Source: Corynebacterium silvaticum | Lineage (GTDB): Bacteria; Actinomycetota; Actinomycetes; Mycobacteriales; Mycobacteriaceae | Length of the DNA stretch: 64,000 nt | NCBI RefSeq assembly: GCF_004382825.2 | Contig: NZ_SDQO02000002.1 | Location: 496,001-560,000, forward strand | Direction: 5' to 3' | Part shown: one piece after another, positions 34,119 through 46,257 of the stretch | Numbering within the stretch: position 1 is the first letter of the stretch | How the letters are laid out: the number at the start of each line of letters is the position of its first letter | The notes under the pieces: generated by a model | Told to the model about the DNA's origin: nothing | What the model saw: the letters and a program-made list of their open reading frames with translations, nothing else | Databases searched by the model: none | Program-made: the position numbers and the translations under genes

Positions 34119-37100
34119 GTGCTGGAAGGACCCATCTTGGCAGTCTCCCACCAGACCAAGTCAGTGGCCGATATCCCCGGGGCTCCCGAACGTTTTTCGT
34201 TCGCCAAAATTACGGAACCTATTGAGGTCCCGGGACTTCTCGATATTCAGCTCGATTCCTTCGCATGGCTCATTGGTACGCCCGAGTGGCGTGCCCGCCA
34301 GCAGGAGGAGCTGGGTGAATGCGTCCGCGTAACCAGCGGACTGGAAGACATCCTGGAGGAGCTCTCTCCGATTCAGGATTATTCCGGAAATATGTCATTG
34401 TCTCTCTCGGAGCCACGCTTCGAGGACATGAAGAACACTATCGATGAGTGTAAAGACAAGGACATTAACTATTCTGCGCCGCTTTATGTGACTGCAGAAT
34501 TTATCAACAACGAAACTCAGGAGATCAAGTCCCAAACTGTCTTCATCGGTGACTTCCCGATGATGACCAACAAGGGAACCTTCATCGTTAACGGCACCGA
34601 GCGTGTCGTGGTCTCCCAGCTTGTTCGTTCGCCTGGTGTTTACTTTGACCAGACGATTGATAAGTCCACCGAGCGTCCGCTGCACTCTGTGAAGGTGATC
34701 CCTTCACGCGGTGCATGGTTGGAATTCGACGTGGACAAGCGCGATACCGTTGGTGTCCGCATCGACCGCAAACGTCGCCAGCCGGTGACGGTTCTGCTCA
34801 AGGCTCTTGGTTGGACCACCGAGCAGATCACGGAGCGCTTCGGCTTCTCCGAAATTATGATGTCCACGCTCGAGTCAGACGGTGTAGCTAACACCGATGA
34901 GGCTCTGCTGGAGATCTACCGCAAACAGCGTCCGGGCGAGCAGCCGACTCGTGACCTCGCACAGTCACTGCTAGACAACGCCTTCTTCCGCGCGAAGCGT
35001 TACGACCTTGCCAAGGTTGGACGCTACAAAGTGAACCGCAAACTCGGTCTTGGTGGAGACAACGAGGGCTTGATGACCCTCACTGAGCAGGACATCGCCA
35101 CCACCCTCGAGTACCTCGTACGCCTCCATGCGGGCGAGAGCACCATGGTTGCACCAAACGGCGATGTGATTCCTGTGGATACAGATGACATCGACCACTT
35201 TGGTAACCGTCGTCTGCGTACCGTCGGAGAGCTGATCCAGAACCAAGTTCGTGTGGGTCTCTCCCGCATGGAGCGCGTGGTTCGCGAACGCATGACAACC
35301 CAGGACGCGGAGTCTATTACTCCTACCTCCTTGATCAACGTGCGCCCGGTTTCTGCTGCCATCCGCGAGTTCTTTGGTACCTCCCAGCTCTCGCAGTTCA
35401 TGGACCAGAACAACTCCCTGTCCGGTCTTACCCACAAGCGTCGTCTCTCTGCTCTGGGTCCAGGCGGCCTCTCGCGTGAGCGCGCCGGCATTGAGGTTCG
35501 AGACGTTCACGCTTCTCACTATGGCCGTATGTGCCCGATTGAGACTCCCGAAGGTCCGAACATTGGTTTGATTGGTTCCTTGGCTTCTTATGCACGAGTG
35601 AACTCTTTCGGATTCATCGAGACCCCTTACCGCAAGGTAGAAAACGGCGTTCTCACCGATCAGATCGACTACCTCACGGCAGATGAGGAAGACCGCTTTG
35701 TGGTGGGTCAGGCTCACGTTGAGGTGGACGCAAACGGCAAGATCACCGCGGACAGCGTTACCGTGCGTGTGAAGAATGGCGACATTCAGGTCGTTGCACC
35801 GGAAAGCGTTGATTACCTCGACGTTTCCCCACGCCAGATGGTTTCTGTGGCTACCGCCATGATTCCGTTCCTTGAGCACGACGACGCTAACCGTGCCCTC
35901 ATGGGCGCGAACATGCAGCGTCAGGCTGTGCCGCTGGTTCGTTCGGAAGCTCCGTTCGTGGGAACCGGCATGGAGCGTCGTGCTGCTTACGACGCAGGCG
36001 ACCTGATCATCAACAAAAAGGCTGGCGCTGTAGAAAACGTCTCTGCTGACTTCATCACCGTGATGGCTGATGATGGCACCCGCGAGACCTACATGCTGCG
36101 CAAGTTCGAGCGCACCAACCAGGGCACCTGCTACAACCAGATCCCATTGGTCAACTTGGGCGACCGCGTTGAGGCTGGACAGGTTCTTGCCGATGGCCCC
36201 GGTACTCACAACGGTGAGATGTCGCTTGGACGTAACCTCCTTGTTGCGTTCATGCCTTGGGAAGGCCACAACTACGAGGACGCTATTATCCTCAACCAGC
36301 GTGTTGTGGAAGAGGACATCCTCACTTCGATCCACATCGAGGAGCACGAGATTGATGCCCGCGACACCAAGCTGGGTGCCGAGGAAATCACTCGTGAGAT
36401 CCCGAATGTGTCCGAGGACGTGCTCAAGGACCTCGACGAGCGCGGCATCGTCCGCATTGGCGCCGACGTCCGCGACGGCGACATCTTGGTGGGTAAGGTC
36501 ACTCCTAAGGGTGAGACCGAGCTGACCCCTGAAGAGCGCCTGCTGCGCGCAATCTTCGGTGAGAAGGCCCGCGAGGTTCGCGATACCTCTATGAAGGTTC
36601 CTCACGGCGAGACCGGTAAGGTCATCGGCGTTCGTCGTTTCTCCCGTGAAGACGATGACGATCTTGCACCTGGCGTTAACGAGATGATTCGCGTTTACGT
36701 TGCCCAGAAGCGCAAGATCCAGGACGGCGATAAGCTCGCTGGTCGCCACGGTAACAAGGGCGTTGTTGGCAAGATTCTTCCGCAGGAAGATATGCCGTTC
36801 ATGCCTGACGGTACCCCGGTTGACATCATCCTGAACACGCACGGTGTGCCTCGTCGTATGAACATCGGCCAGGTGCTGGAAGTTCACCTTGGTTGGTTGG
36901 CTGCTGCTGGTTGGAAGATCGATCCTGAGGATCCTGCTAACGCTGAGCTGCTTAAGACTCTTCCTGAGGAGCTTTACGACGTCCCCGCTGGTTCGCTCAC
37001 CGCAACCCCAGTGTTCGACGGCGCTACCAACGAGGAAGTTGCTGGTCTTCTTGCTAACTCCCGTCCAAACCGCGACGGCGACGTCATGGTGGACGAAAAC

Positions 37101-37619
37101 GGCAAGGCGCAGCTTTTCGACGGCCGTTCTGGCGAGCCTTTCCCATACCCAGTGTCTGTCGGCTACATGTACATGCTGAAGCTGCACCACTTGGTTGATG
37201 AGAAGATCCACGCACGTTCCACCGGTCCTTACTCCATGATTACTCAGCAGCCGCTGGGTGGTAAGGCACAGTTCGGTGGACAGCGCTTCGGCGAAATGGA
37301 GGTGTGGGCAATGCAGGCTTATGGCGCTGCCTACACGCTTCAGGAGCTTCTGACCATCAAGTCTGACGACGTGGTCGGCCGCGTGAAGGTCTACGAGGCA
37401 ATCGTTAAGGGCGAGAACATTCCGGATCCGGGTATCCCTGAGTCCTTCAAGGTGCTCCTCAAGGAGCTTCAGTCGCTGTGCTTGAACGTGGAAGTTCTTT
37501 CCGCAGACGGCACTCCGATGGAGCTGTCCGGTTCGGATGACGACGAGTTCGACCAGGCTGGTGCTTCACTAGGCATCAACCTGTCTCGCGACGAGCGTTC
37601 CGACGCCGACATCGCCTAA
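34119..37619 (+). CDS. rpoB: RNA polymerase beta subunit
   Basis: 1166 residues from GTG at 34119 ([10 protein letters not shown]), matching the usual corynebacterial start; the frame opens at 34038 and ATG at 34083 is also possible. The rifampicin region [18 protein letters not shown] to [13 protein letters not shown] (about residues 420-450) carries the usual susceptible residues (D, H and S at the main positions). The catalytic-side motifs [10 protein letters not shown] and [12 protein letters not shown] are intact. First gene of rpoBC. Confidence 0.97.
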   Translation: MLEGPILAVSHQTKSVADIPGAPERFSFAKITEPIEVPGLLDIQLDSFAWLIGTPEWRARQQEELGECVRVTSGLEDILEELSPIQDYSGNMSLSLSEPRFEDMKNTIDECKDKDINYSAPLYVTAEFINNETQEIKSQTVFIGDFPMMTNKGTFIVNGTERVVVSQLVRSPGVYFDQTIDKSTERPLHSVKVIPSRGAWLEFDVDKRDTVGVRIDRKRRQPVTVLLKALGWTTEQITERFGFSEIMMSTLESDGVANTDEALLEIYRKQRPGEQPTRDLAQSLLDNAFFRAKRYDLAKVGRYKVNRKLGLGGDNEGLMTLTEQDIATTLEYLVRLHAGESTMVAPNGDVIPVDTDDIDHFGNRRLRTVGELIQNQVRVGLSRMERVVRERMTTQDAESITPTSLINVRPVSAAIREFFGTSQLSQFMDQNNSLSGLTHKRRLSALGPGGLSRERAGIEVRDVHASHYGRMCPIETPEGPNIGLIGSLASYARVNSFGFIETPYRKVENGVLTDQIDYLTADEEDRFVVGQAHVEVDANGKITADSVTVRVKNGDIQVVAPESVDYLDVSPRQMVSVATAMIPFLEHDDANRALMGANMQRQAVPLVRSEAPFVGTGMERRAAYDAGDLIINKKAGAVENVSADFITVMADDGTRETYMLRKFERTNQGTCYNQIPLVNLGDRVEAGQVLADGPGTHNGEMSLGRNLLVAFMPWEGHNYEDAIILNQRVVEEDILTSIHIEEHEIDARDTKLGAEEITREIPNVSEDVLKDLDERGIVRIGADVRDGDILVGKVTPKGETELTPEERLLRAIFGEKAREVRDTSMKVPHGETGKVIGVRRFSREDDDDLAPGVNEMIRVYVAQKRKIQDGDKLAGRHGNKGVVGKILPQEDMPFMPDGTPVDIILNTHGVPRRMNIGQVLEVHLGWLAAAGWKIDPEDPANAELLKTLPEELYDVPAGSLTATPVFDGATNEEVAGLLANSRPNRDGDVMVDENGKAQLFDGRSGEPFPYPVSVGYMYMLKLHHLVDEKIHARSTGPYSMITQQPLGGKAQFGGQRFGEMEVWAMQAYGAAYTLQELLTIKSDDVVGRVKVYEAIVKGENIPDPGIPESFKVLLKELQSLCLNVEVLSADGTPMELSGSDDDEFDQAGASLGINLSRDERSDADIA

Positions 37620-37724
37620 TACACCAGGTCTGCTTGGTAGTTAACGCTGCTGAGCAGGCGGAATTTAAAGCATCATCACTTTTTGAAACGATCCCCTGGG
37701 AAAACCGGGGGGAAAGGGAGTTAC

Positions 37725-40700
37725 GTGATCGACGTCAACTTCTTCGACGAGCTCCGCATCGGCCTGGCTACCGCCGACGACATTCGTCGTTGGTCCAAAG
37801 GCGAGGTCAAGAAGCCGGAGACCATCAACTACCGCACCCTGAAGCCGGAGAAGGACGGCCTCTTCTGCGAGCGAATTTTCGGTCCAACCCGCGACTGGGA
37901 GTGTGCTTGTGGTAAGTACAAGCGTGTCCGTTACAAGGGCATCATCTGTGAGCGCTGTGGCGTTGAGGTGACCAAGTCCAAGGTTCGTCGTGAGCGCATG
38001 GGCCACATCGAGTTGGCTGCGCCCGTGACCCACATCTGGTACTTCAAGGGCGTTCCGTCTCGCCTCGGCTACCTTTTGGACCTGGCTCCAAAGGACCTTG
38101 AGCGCATCATCTACTTTGCTGCCAACATCATCACTGGTGTTGACGAGGAAGCTCGCCACAGCGATCAGACCACTCTTGAGGCAGAAATGCTTTTGGAGAA
38201 GAAGGACGTTGAGGCTGACGCTGAGTCTGAGATCGCAGAGCGCGCTCAGAAGCTAGAGGAAGACCTCGCTGAGCTTGAAGCAGCAGGTGCAAAGGCCGAT
38301 GCTCGCAACAAGGTGCAAAAGGCTGCAGACAAAGAGATGCAGCACATCCGCGAGCGTGCTGAGCGTGAGATCGACCGTCTTGAGGAGATCTGGCAGACCT
38401 TTATCAAGCTTGCTCCTAAGCAGATGATCATCGATGAGACCATCTATGAAGAGCTTGTTGATCGCTACGAGGATTACTTCACCGGTGGCATGGGCGCGGA
38501 GGCTATCCAAACCCTTATCCGCAACTTTGACCTCGACGCTGAGGCAGAAGAGCTGCGCGAGATCATCAACAACGGCAAAGGCCAGAAGAAGATGCGCGCT
38601 CTCAAGCGCCTCAAGGTCGTTGCTGCATTCCAGCGCTCGGGCAATGACCCAGCTGGCATGGTGCTCGACTGCATCCCGGTGATCCCGCCGGAGCTGCGTC
38701 CGATGGTTCAGCTCGATGGTGGCCGCTTTGCTACCTCCGACCTGAACGATCTCTACCGTCGCGTGATCAACCGCAACAACCGCCTCAAGCGCATGATCGA
38801 TCTTGGTGCTCCTGAGATCATCGTGAACAACGAGAAGCGCATGCTGCAGGAGTCCGTCGACGCGCTATTCGACAACGGCCGTCGTGGCCGCCCTGTCACT
38901 GGTCCGGGCAACCGTCCGCTGAAGTCCCTGAGCGATCTGCTCAAGGGTAAGCAGGGTCGTTTCCGTCAGAACCTGCTGGGTAAGCGTGTCGACTATTCTG
39001 GTCGTTCCGTTATTATCGTTGGCCCGCAGCTGAAGCTGCACGAGTGTGGTCTTCCTAAGCTCATGGCTCTTGAGCTCTTCAAGCCGTTTGTTATGAAGCG
39101 CCTTGTGGAAAACGATTACGCGCAGAACATCAAGTCGGCTAAGCGCATGGTTGAGCGTCAGCGCCCTGAGGTGTGGGACGTTCTGGAAGAAGCAATTTCT
39201 GAGCACCCTGTGATGCTTAACCGTGCACCTACCCTGCACCGCCTAGGTATCCAGGCCTTCGAGCCTAAGCTCGTCGAGGGTAAAGCCATCCAGCTGCACC
39301 CGCTTGCCTGTGAAGCCTTCAACGCCGACTTCGACGGTGACCAGATGGCTGTGCACTTGCCGCTGTCTGCTGAGGCACAAGCTGAGGCCCGCATCCTCAT
39401 GCTTGCCTCTAACAACATTCTCTCCCCGGCATCCGGTAAGCCACTTGCCATGCCGCGTCTGGACATGGTGACCGGTCTTTACTACCTCACCATGGACAAG
39501 ACTGAGGACGAGATCGGTGGCCAGGGTGCATACCAGGCTGCTACCGAAACCGGACCAGCAACCGGTGTGTACTCCTCCTACGCCGAGGCTCTTATGGCTC
39601 GGGACCGTGGAGTTCTTGGCCTGCAGGCTAAGATTCAGGTGCGCATCAGCCACCTGCGTCCGCCGGCAGACGTCGAGGCAGAACAGTTCCCAGAGGGTTG
39701 GGAGCAGGGTCAGACCTGGTTGGCTGATACCACCCTTGGTCGCATCATGTTCAACGAGCTTTTGCCGTGGAACTACCCATACCTTGAGGGCGTTATGGTC
39801 CGTAAGGGTGGCGGGTCGAACAAGATTCTCTTGGGCGACGTGATTAATGACCTCGCTGCGACCTATCCGATGATTACTGTCGCTCAGACGATGGACAAGA
39901 TGAAGGATGCCGGCTTCTACTGGGCAACCCGAAGCGGCGTGACCATCACCATGTCTGACGTGCTCGTTCTTCCTAACAAGGAAGAGATCCTCGACCGCTA
40001 TGAGGCCGAGGCTGCAAAGATCGAGCGGAAGTACTGGGAGCAGGGCGCTCTGACCGAGCGCGAGCGCTACGACCGTCTGGTTGAGCTCTGGAAGGAGGCT
40101 ACCGACGAGGTTGGTAACGCCGTCGAGAAGCTCTACCCGGACGACAACCCGATTCCTATGATCGTGAAGTCCGGTGCTGCCGGTAACATGCGTCAGATCT
40201 GGACCCTGGCCGGCATGAAGGGCATGGTTGTGAACTCAAAGGGTGACTACATCACCCGACCGATCAAGACGTCCTTCCGTGAAGGCCTGTCGGTTCTTGA
40301 GTACTTCAACAACTCTCACGGTTCGCGTAAGGGCCTTGCCGATACCGCTCTGCGTACCGCCGACTCGGGTTACCTCACCCGTCGTCTGGTGGACGTCGCG
40401 CAGGACGTTATCGTCCGCGAGGATGACTGTGGCACCAAGCAGGGCATTCGTGTCCCATTGGCTGTCGAGGTTAAGGATGCTCAGGGCAACGTCACCGGTT
40501 ACACCGGACACAGCCTCATCGAGACTTCTGTCGCTGTCCGTGTGGCTTCCGTCGACGTCAAGGATTCTGAAGGCAACGTCTTGGTGCCTGCTGGTGAAAA
40601 CCTCACCGATCAGCTCATCGAGAAGCTCATCGCTGCAGGTGTTGCTGAGGTCAAGGTTCGCTCCGTGCTTACCTGCCAGACCCCGACCGGCGTGTGTGCT

Positions 40701-41735
40701 AAGTGCTACGGCAAGTCCATGGCTACCGGCAAGCTCGTTGACATCGGAGAGGCAGTGGGTATTGTCGCTGCTCAGTCCATTGGTGAGCCTGGTACCCAGC
40801 TGACAATGCGTACGTTCCACCAGGGTGGTGTCGGTGGCGACATTACCGGTGGTCTTCCTCGTGTTCAGGAGCTCTTCGAGGCTCGTGTTCCTAAGAACCG
40901 TGCTCCGATTGCTTCTGTCGCAGGTACCGTCCACCTTGAGGATGAAGGCAACTTCTACACCCTCACCATCAACCCAGATGATGGGTCTGATGTTGTGGTC
41001 TACGAGAAGCTTTCTAAGCGTCAGGGTCTGGCTACCGTTCGGGTTCCTATGGAGTCCAACCCGGGTGCCATGATCGAGCGCACCTTGTCAGAGGGCGACC
41101 ACGTGAACGTGGGCGATCGTCTGCTGCGTGGTCCTGCTGATCCGCACGACGTACTTGAGGTTCTTGGTCGTCGTGGTGTTGAGCAGCACCTCGTTGACGA
41201 GGTTCAGGACGTTTACCGTGCACAGGGTGTGGCTATCCACGATAAGCACATCGAGATCATCATCCGCCAGATGCTGCGTCGCGGAACCGTCATCGAGTCC
41301 GGATCGACTGAGTTCCTCCCAGGCACTCTCGTTGATCTCTCGGAGGCTAAGGCTGCTAACGCCGAGGCTATTGCCGCTGGTGGTCAGCCCGCTGAGCTCC
41401 GCTCGGAGATCATGGGTATTACCAAGGCATCGCTGGCTACCGAGTCGTGGCTGTCCGCCGCGTCCTTCCAGGAGACCACACGCGTGCTTACCGACGCCGC
41501 CATCAACAAGCGGTCCGATAAGCTGATCGGCCTCAAGGAGAACGTGATCATCGGTAAGCTGATCCCGGCCGGTACCGGTATTTCCCGTTACCGCAACATC
41601 TCCGTTAAGCCGACTGAGGCAGCTCGCAATGCGGCTTACTCAATCCCGACTTATGGAGACTCCATCTATGGCGATGACGGCTACGGTGAGTTTACCGGCG
41701 CTTCTGTGCCACTGGATGAGGCCTACGACCTCTAA
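37725..41735 (+). CDS. rpoC: RNA polymerase beta' subunit
   Basis: 1336 residues from GTG at 37725 with GGAAAGGGAG upstream ([14 protein letters not shown]). Zinc-binding C60, C62, C75 and C78 lie in [20 protein letters not shown]. The active-site NADFDGD (533-539) is intact, and the second zinc cluster [15 protein letters not shown] lies in the C-terminal half. About 105 bases separate it from rpoB. Confidence 0.97.
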   Translation: MIDVNFFDELRIGLATADDIRRWSKGEVKKPETINYRTLKPEKDGLFCERIFGPTRDWECACGKYKRVRYKGIICERCGVEVTKSKVRRERMGHIELAAPVTHIWYFKGVPSRLGYLLDLAPKDLERIIYFAANIITGVDEEARHSDQTTLEAEMLLEKKDVEADAESEIAERAQKLEEDLAELEAAGAKADARNKVQKAADKEMQHIRERAEREIDRLEEIWQTFIKLAPKQMIIDETIYEELVDRYEDYFTGGMGAEAIQTLIRNFDLDAEAEELREIINNGKGQKKMRALKRLKVVAAFQRSGNDPAGMVLDCIPVIPPELRPMVQLDGGRFATSDLNDLYRRVINRNNRLKRMIDLGAPEIIVNNEKRMLQESVDALFDNGRRGRPVTGPGNRPLKSLSDLLKGKQGRFRQNLLGKRVDYSGRSVIIVGPQLKLHECGLPKLMALELFKPFVMKRLVENDYAQNIKSAKRMVERQRPEVWDVLEEAISEHPVMLNRAPTLHRLGIQAFEPKLVEGKAIQLHPLACEAFNADFDGDQMAVHLPLSAEAQAEARILMLASNNILSPASGKPLAMPRLDMVTGLYYLTMDKTEDEIGGQGAYQAATETGPATGVYSSYAEALMARDRGVLGLQAKIQVRISHLRPPADVEAEQFPEGWEQGQTWLADTTLGRIMFNELLPWNYPYLEGVMVRKGGGSNKILLGDVINDLAATYPMITVAQTMDKMKDAGFYWATRSGVTITMSDVLVLPNKEEILDRYEAEAAKIERKYWEQGALTERERYDRLVELWKEATDEVGNAVEKLYPDDNPIPMIVKSGAAGNMRQIWTLAGMKGMVVNSKGDYITRPIKTSFREGLSVLEYFNNSHGSRKGLADTALRTADSGYLTRRLVDVAQDVIVREDDCGTKQGIRVPLAVEVKDAQGNVTGYTGHSLIETSVAVRVASVDVKDSEGNVLVPAGENLTDQLIEKLIAAGVAEVKVRSVLTCQTPTGVCAKCYGKSMATGKLVDIGEAVGIVAAQSIGEPGTQLTMRTFHQGGVGGDITGGLPRVQELFEARVPKNRAPIASVAGTVHLEDEGNFYTLTINPDDGSDVVVYEKLSKRQGLATVRVPMESNPGAMIERTLSEGDHVNVGDRLLRGPADPHDVLEVLGRRGVEQHLVDEVQDVYRAQGVAIHDKHIEIIIRQMLRRGTVIESGSTEFLPGTLVDLSEAKAANAEAIAAGGQPAELRSEIMGITKASLATESWLSAASFQETTRVLTDAAINKRSDKLIGLKENVIIGKLIPAGTGISRYRNISVKPTEAARNAAYSIPTYGDSIYGDDGYGEFTGASVPLDEAYDL

Positions 41736-41749
41736 ACGGTCATAGTCCT

Positions 41750-41805
41750 AAGCTCCCTAGGAAGTTGGTCTAAGAAATTAGATCTCACTCCTAGGGAGCT
41801 TTTGC
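41750..41805 (+). terminator. Rho-independent terminator after rpoC
   Basis: AGCTCCCTAGGA (41751-41762) pairs with TCCTAGGGAGCT (41789-41800), then TTTTGC. Confidence 0.88.
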
Positions 41806-41908
41806 TATGTAGTCAGCGACTTAATAAGAAGATACGGCTTGTACTTGTCTCCGGGGCGGAGATGGTGACCCCTGTTTCCGCTTTCACATTTATGGTAACG
41901 ATGTGGTT

Positions 41909-42250
41909 ATGGAACCATATGTGGGAATTGCCATATTTGAGTTGGCGGATCACAACGAGAATCCTCGGCCAAGTTTCTTTCGTGAGGATTGGTACTTGGT
42001 GTATGCGGATAGCGATGCTGAAGCTTATTCGCGCGTAGAAGCGCGCGCCAGAGAGCAGGAGACACCTAGAGGATCCTCGGAAAATAAGGCTGTGATCTTA
42101 AGACATATCGTCGATGTGGCTCCGGCGCTCTACGGAAAAGTTGATGAGGACACGGACCTGTATTCTCGGCACTTTGCGTCGCTTGAAGATTACAAGCGTT
42201 GTGAAATGCTACTTGGGGGAAAGGATCCGTTAGCCGACGATAATTGTTAA
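41909..42250 (+). CDS. DUF4288-like small protein
   Basis: 113 residues from ATG at 41909 (GTG at 41903 possible). The pattern fits DUF4288: an N-terminal strand, a WYLVYADSDAEAYSRVEARA helix and a C-terminal DVAPALYGKVDEDTDLYSRHF. Cytosolic, no known function. It stands alone between the rpoC terminator and a long AT-rich gap. Confidence 0.65.
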   Translation: MEPYVGIAIFELADHNENPRPSFFREDWYLVYADSDAEAYSRVEARAREQETPRGSSENKAVILRHIVDVAPALYGKVDEDTDLYSRHFASLEDYKRCEMLLGGKDPLADDNC

Positions 42251-42592
42251 CGACGTTCATATGTGGGGGTGTCTGAGGTCCCCAGCAGGAAGAAAATCGG
42301 CTTTTAGTTAAAACTCTGATTCGGGATCTTTTGCAACACTATCTGAGTCTCCTTAAGGTGGAAATCCTTCAGGGAAAAGTGTGATTTTTTTCAAAGGAAA
42401 AGCAGGGTTACTGCAGGGGTGGACTTTTTATTTATGCAGTTGAAGTGCGTTTTATGAAAGCTTTTACCTGTTAAATTTTCATAAATTTTCAATGAATAGT
42501 ACGCGTTAAACCTTTGTTGTATATTCCTAGAATTAGCGTCTTGTAAGTTTGATGTGCACAGGTTCTTCAAGGCGTATGCCGTGCTTTTCCTT
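42251..42592. other. AT-rich gap between the DUF4288-like gene and the TQXA adhesin
   Basis: About 340 bases with no supportable gene. The part around 42400-42540 is noticeably AT-rich against its neighbours and holds runs such as TTTTTTT and TAAATTTTCATAAATTTTC. It probably carries the adhesin promoter, but no clear -35/-10 pair stands out. Confidence 0.5.
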
Positions 42593-42656
42593 ACTTCCGG
42601 AACATTGTGAGTGGTTGACACTTTTTTGAAAAACCGGAAGTATCCGGACCCACTCA
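42593..42656 (+). promoter_or_regulatory. Pseudoknot-like pairing in the adhesin 5' UTR
   Basis: ACTTCCGG (42593-42600) pairs with CCGGAAGT (42634-42641). TGAGTGG (42608-42614), in its loop, pairs with CCACTCA (42650-42656), just before the AGAAAGAAAA ribosome site. The two helices interleave as in an H-type pseudoknot. Whether it folds is untested. Confidence 0.4.
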
Positions 42657-42665
42657 GAAAGAAAA

Positions 42666-44073
42666 ATGAAAAAGAATACCTTAAAAAGGGTTGCCGCACT
42701 TATCACGGGCGTAGCGCTCTCTTTCACCTCAAGTATTAGCGCTGGTGCTGTTGAAAATGACGCCCCTTATCTTGGTTACATGGATAGCCGTGTAGCAATC
42801 CAAAATCCTTATGGGAATGGAGTTCATCAATTCTCTCCTGTCCCGCCTCTCGTTGTTCAACCGGAATCTGCGACGGAGGAAGAAACTGAGCTTGCGTACT
42901 GCTTTAACATGAATTCAGCGCCACCGATGCGTAAGGATGCCCAGCCATCTGACTTGGCAAGCTATTACAATTCTGGCGTTGATCTCAGGTACAAGGCCAA
43001 TTTTGATACTTCTCTGAAAAAGTTTGCTCACCGTTGGCGAGAAGGTAGCGACCCGGATGCAGGAGTGCTGAAGGCTATCTATAACGGTTACAGCCATGAC
43101 GCAGCAGGCCTGAAGTCTGCCCTGAATCTCACGGACAATGAGTTCCGCTACGCTACGCAGCTGGCTGTGTGGTACTGGTCGGATAGCGACTGGGGGAAAT
43201 ACCTGTACGAGGCTACTTCAGGCCATCGCCAAATTGACCAGGCTTTCAAAAACCTTACTGGACAAGCAGAGTCTCCGGTCGTGCTCAAAGAAGTAGACTC
43301 CAAACAAGCTACCTTGGCCATCTACACTCCGTACAGCAACAAGACCCAGGAACAGCTTGGCTTCCAAAACCTCTTGAGCATTAAATTTGTTAATCCTCAA
43401 GACGGCACACCTGTGGAACCGGAAGTTTCGCCAGAGACAACGTTGAAGACCACCGCGCTGGATAAATTGGATCAGGATATCCCCGGGCGGTACCATCGTA
43501 GACACCGTGGAATACACGGGACTTACTCCGGGTGAAGAGTATGTGCTTCGCGGTGAACTGATGGATAAAGACACCCAGACAAGTACAGGTATCAAGGCTG
43601 AACAGGCCAACGGTTCCGTTGACGTTACATTTAACGTAAGCGGCGAATTCGCAGGTAAAACGCTCGTTGTCTTTGAAAAGCTCTTCAAAAAGAATGACGA
43701 AACGACGGTTGTGGCAAAGCACGAGGACTACGAGGCTCAGTCGCAGACCGTGACGGTGGAAAAAGACGAGCCGCTCGTGGAAAAGCCCTCTTTCCCGTGG
43801 TGGATTTTGCTGCCTTTGGGTGGACTGGGAATCGTGGCCGCAGCCCTAGGGTTCTCCCCGCACAAGGCCCCTGCAGGACCAGCACACTTCAATGCCACTC
43901 CACAGGTTCCAGCGAAGCGCGCAGAGAAGACCGAGACTCCCGTTGCTAATGTGAACAAGGTCGAGAAGAAGGTCCTTGCTCAGACGGGTGCCAATGTATG
44001 GGTGTTGGCAATCCTTGCAGCTGTATTGATTGCCGTCGGTGCGGTCCTGACGGTGCGCCGTAAACGCAGCTAA
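42666..44073 (+). pseudogene. Thioester-domain (TQXA) surface adhesin with LAQTG anchor, frameshifted
   Basis: Two frames make one surface protein of about 470 residues. The first has a signal peptide (cleavage after AGA, residue 28) and a thioester domain: C79 in AYCFN and Q165 in ATQLAVWYW, the residues that form the Cys-Gln thioester able to bond covalently to host proteins. After about residue 275 the frame is lost near CCCCGGG (43481-43487). The other frame continues GGTIVDTVEYTGLTPGEEYV, a TQ/VaFE-type stalk domain, then a hydrophobic segment, LAQTG, a helix and RRKRS. As read, the wall-anchor part is not translated, so the thioester domain would be secreted. Confidence 0.83.
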
Positions 44074-44110
44074 AGCAGAAACTAAAACAACAACATAAGG
44101 ACTGAATCGC

Positions 44111-44158
44111 AGGGGTTTGTTGCATTGTGGTGTGCAGCAGGCCCCTGTTACGTTTTTT
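44111..44158 (+). terminator. Rho-independent terminator after the adhesin gene
   Basis: AGGGGTTTGTTGC pairs with GCAGCAGGCCCCT using several G-U pairs; a six-T run follows at 44153-44158. Confidence 0.75.
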
Positions 44159-44249
44159 AAACGGCTGCTGAGGGGCGTCAATAAGCTGGGATATTCATAC
44201 TGCGGTCGGATGGATACAAGGATTCAGCTGCTATAGGCTTTTGATTATC

Positions 44250-45518
44250 ATGAAATCTTTTTCTGCACTCACAAAGCGCATGGATACGTGCGGATGGCTC
44301 CAGGATCGCGGGTTTTGGTCACAGCTGGTGGCGCAGAGCCTGGTGGGCGGTTTTTTCTTCCTGATCGCTGTGCAGAATACTGCTATCAAGCCAGAGATGG
44401 CATCCCCGCGTGAGCAGATGCATCAGTCGATAGTTTTTGCTTTGCTGTGGGTGGGCAGCGTAGCGCTTTTTATTGGGCTGCTTGTTCAGCGATATCGCAG
44501 GGTGATGGGGCTGTGGATCGTGGTTTTCGCGCTGCTGCTGATAGCTTGGGGAGCCCCGTTGGTGGCCCTTCTGGGGTACGCATCTGTGTGCTATCAATCC
44601 TGGTTTATAGCTGCGTATATTCAGCGCCACAGAAAGGCGTGGATTGTAGCGCTTGTGCTCGGCAGCGTTGTAGGCCTGACTTTGATTGCGGTGAGTAGCG
44701 CCCTAGGCGGAAAAGCATTCATTGACGGTAATGCAGTACGGGAACCCAATTTTTGGATCGAGGCAGCCTGGGTTTTGGTTTTCATTGTTATTTCCATTTC
44801 TCTGTGGTGGCAAATAGGTCTTAATACCAGGCGGAAAAATCAAGCGCTGGAGGAACTCCGTTCCAAGGCTGAGCTGGCAGCGCTAGCGGAGCGGAATCGT
44901 ATTGCGCGCGAGATGCACGATATTGTGGCGCATTCTTTGGCCATAGTGATCGCGCAGTCAGATGGTGGTCGATACGCGGGGAGAAAAGATCCGGCGGCCG
45001 CCATTGATGCGTTGGAAACTATCTCGTCGGTGGGGCGCGACGCGTTGTCACAGATGCGGGGCTTGCTCACCGTGTTAAGGGAAAACTCGGGAGAGGAAGA
45101 CGAGAGAGACATTAACGCGACGCCCGGTTTTGATGAGATAGGAAGGCTTATCGACGAAGCCCGCGCTGCAGGGTTGCAGATAGACTTTTCCGTACGCGGC
45201 GAGCTCGTAGCAGTCGATGAATCTCGGGGGCTGACGGTTTTTCGTGTTATTCAAGAATCCTTGACAAACGTGCTCAAACACGCGGGGAAAACGGCAGTTA
45301 AGGTGACTTTGGACTGGGGCGTACCCAAAGACAAAATCCTGCGTATTACAGTGGACAACGCGCATGGCGAGGCCCTCGTGAACTACGCAGTCGATTCGGT
45401 TGGGCGCGGTTTGGCAGGAATCAAAGAGCGCGCTTTGTTACATGGCGGAAAGGCGACATGGGGTGCGTCGATATGCAATGCTGGCGGGTGGCGCGTTGAT
45501 GTTGAAATCCCATTGTAA
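44250..45518 (+). CDS. Two-component sensor histidine kinase (HisKA_3/NarL type)
   Basis: 422 residues from ATG at 44250. About five hydrophobic segments in the first 190 residues, then the dimerisation and phosphoacceptor helix RIAREMHDIVAHSLAIVIAQ with H223, and an ATPase domain with the N-box QESLTNVLKHAG. The signal is not evident. It is followed after 14 bases by its response regulator. Similar kinases in corynebacteria sense haem or envelope stress, but sequence alone does not say which applies here. Confidence 0.88.
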   Translation: MKSFSALTKRMDTCGWLQDRGFWSQLVAQSLVGGFFFLIAVQNTAIKPEMASPREQMHQSIVFALLWVGSVALFIGLLVQRYRRVMGLWIVVFALLLIAWGAPLVALLGYASVCYQSWFIAAYIQRHRKAWIVALVLGSVVGLTLIAVSSALGGKAFIDGNAVREPNFWIEAAWVLVFIVISISLWWQIGLNTRRKNQALEELRSKAELAALAERNRIAREMHDIVAHSLAIVIAQSDGGRYAGRKDPAAAIDALETISSVGRDALSQMRGLLTVLRENSGEEDERDINATPGFDEIGRLIDEARAAGLQIDFSVRGELVAVDESRGLTVFRVIQESLTNVLKHAGKTAVKVTLDWGVPKDKILRITVDNAHGEALVNYAVDSVGRGLAGIKERALLHGGKATWGASICNAGGWRVDVEIPL

Positions 45519-45532
45519 GAGGTTAAGAGGAC

Positions 45533-46237
45533 ATGATTAACGTAGGGCTTGTCGACGACCAACAGCTGGTGAGAGCCGGTTTTAGTATGGTGCTTGGTTC
45601 GCAAGATGATATTCACATCGCTTGGGAAGCAAACAACGGAGTAGAGGCGCTGGATCGCGCGACGGCACAACCCGTTGACGTGGTTCTGATGGACGTGCAG
45701 ATGCCGATCATGGACGGTATCTCAGCTACTAAAGAGCTGGTAGCGCGAAGTGCGATGGGGCCTACCGGCGAGCCGCTTCGGGTGATCATCCTGACTACTT
45801 TTGACAGCGAGAATTACGTCATGGAAGCGGTGGAAAACGGGGCTTCAGGATTCTTGCTCAAAGACACTGCACCAGAGGATCTGCTGGACGCGGTCAGGTC
45901 AGTCGGGGCGCAAAGCGCGGTGATCAGCCCGGCGGCCACCGCCAAATTATTTCGGAGAATACGATCCGGGCAGACGAACAAAAAGATAAGCGACCCCAAG
46001 CGCATAAACGAGGGTCTTGCTGAACCATTGACACCGCGTGAACTAGAAATTCTTGAGTTAATCGCAATGGGCAAATCCAACCCAGAAATTGCCTCACAAC
46101 TATTTATCTCTTTACCCACGGTCAAAACACACGTGGGCAGGGTCCTCACCAAAACGGGTTCCCGTGACCGAGTCCACGCGGTGCTTTTTGCCTTTAAGCG
46201 TGGGTTAGTTACCCAGGATGCTCTTTTAGGTAACTGA
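45533..46237 (+). CDS. Response regulator, LuxR/NarL family
   Basis: 234 residues. Receiver domain with phosphoacceptor D54 in VVLMDVQMP and K at the end of the GFLLKD motif; C-terminal LuxR helix-turn-helix LTPRELEILELIAMGKSNPE followed by LPTVKTHVGRVLTKTG. Partner of the kinase just upstream. A target near the DUF5692/ABC genes downstream is possible, and the palindromes there are candidates. Confidence 0.92.
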   Translation: MINVGLVDDQQLVRAGFSMVLGSQDDIHIAWEANNGVEALDRATAQPVDVVLMDVQMPIMDGISATKELVARSAMGPTGEPLRVIILTTFDSENYVMEAVENGASGFLLKDTAPEDLLDAVRSVGAQSAVISPAATAKLFRRIRSGQTNKKISDPKRINEGLAEPLTPRELEILELIAMGKSNPEIASQLFISLPTVKTHVGRVLTKTGSRDRVHAVLFAFKRGLVTQDALLGN

Positions 46238-46257
46238 CCCACGGTGAAGAAACTGAT

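Noticed and set aside
34971..37211. 746-codon open frame on the minus strand opposite rpoB
   Set aside because: Shadow of a strongly biased coding gene; composition is unlike a protein and no motif is present.
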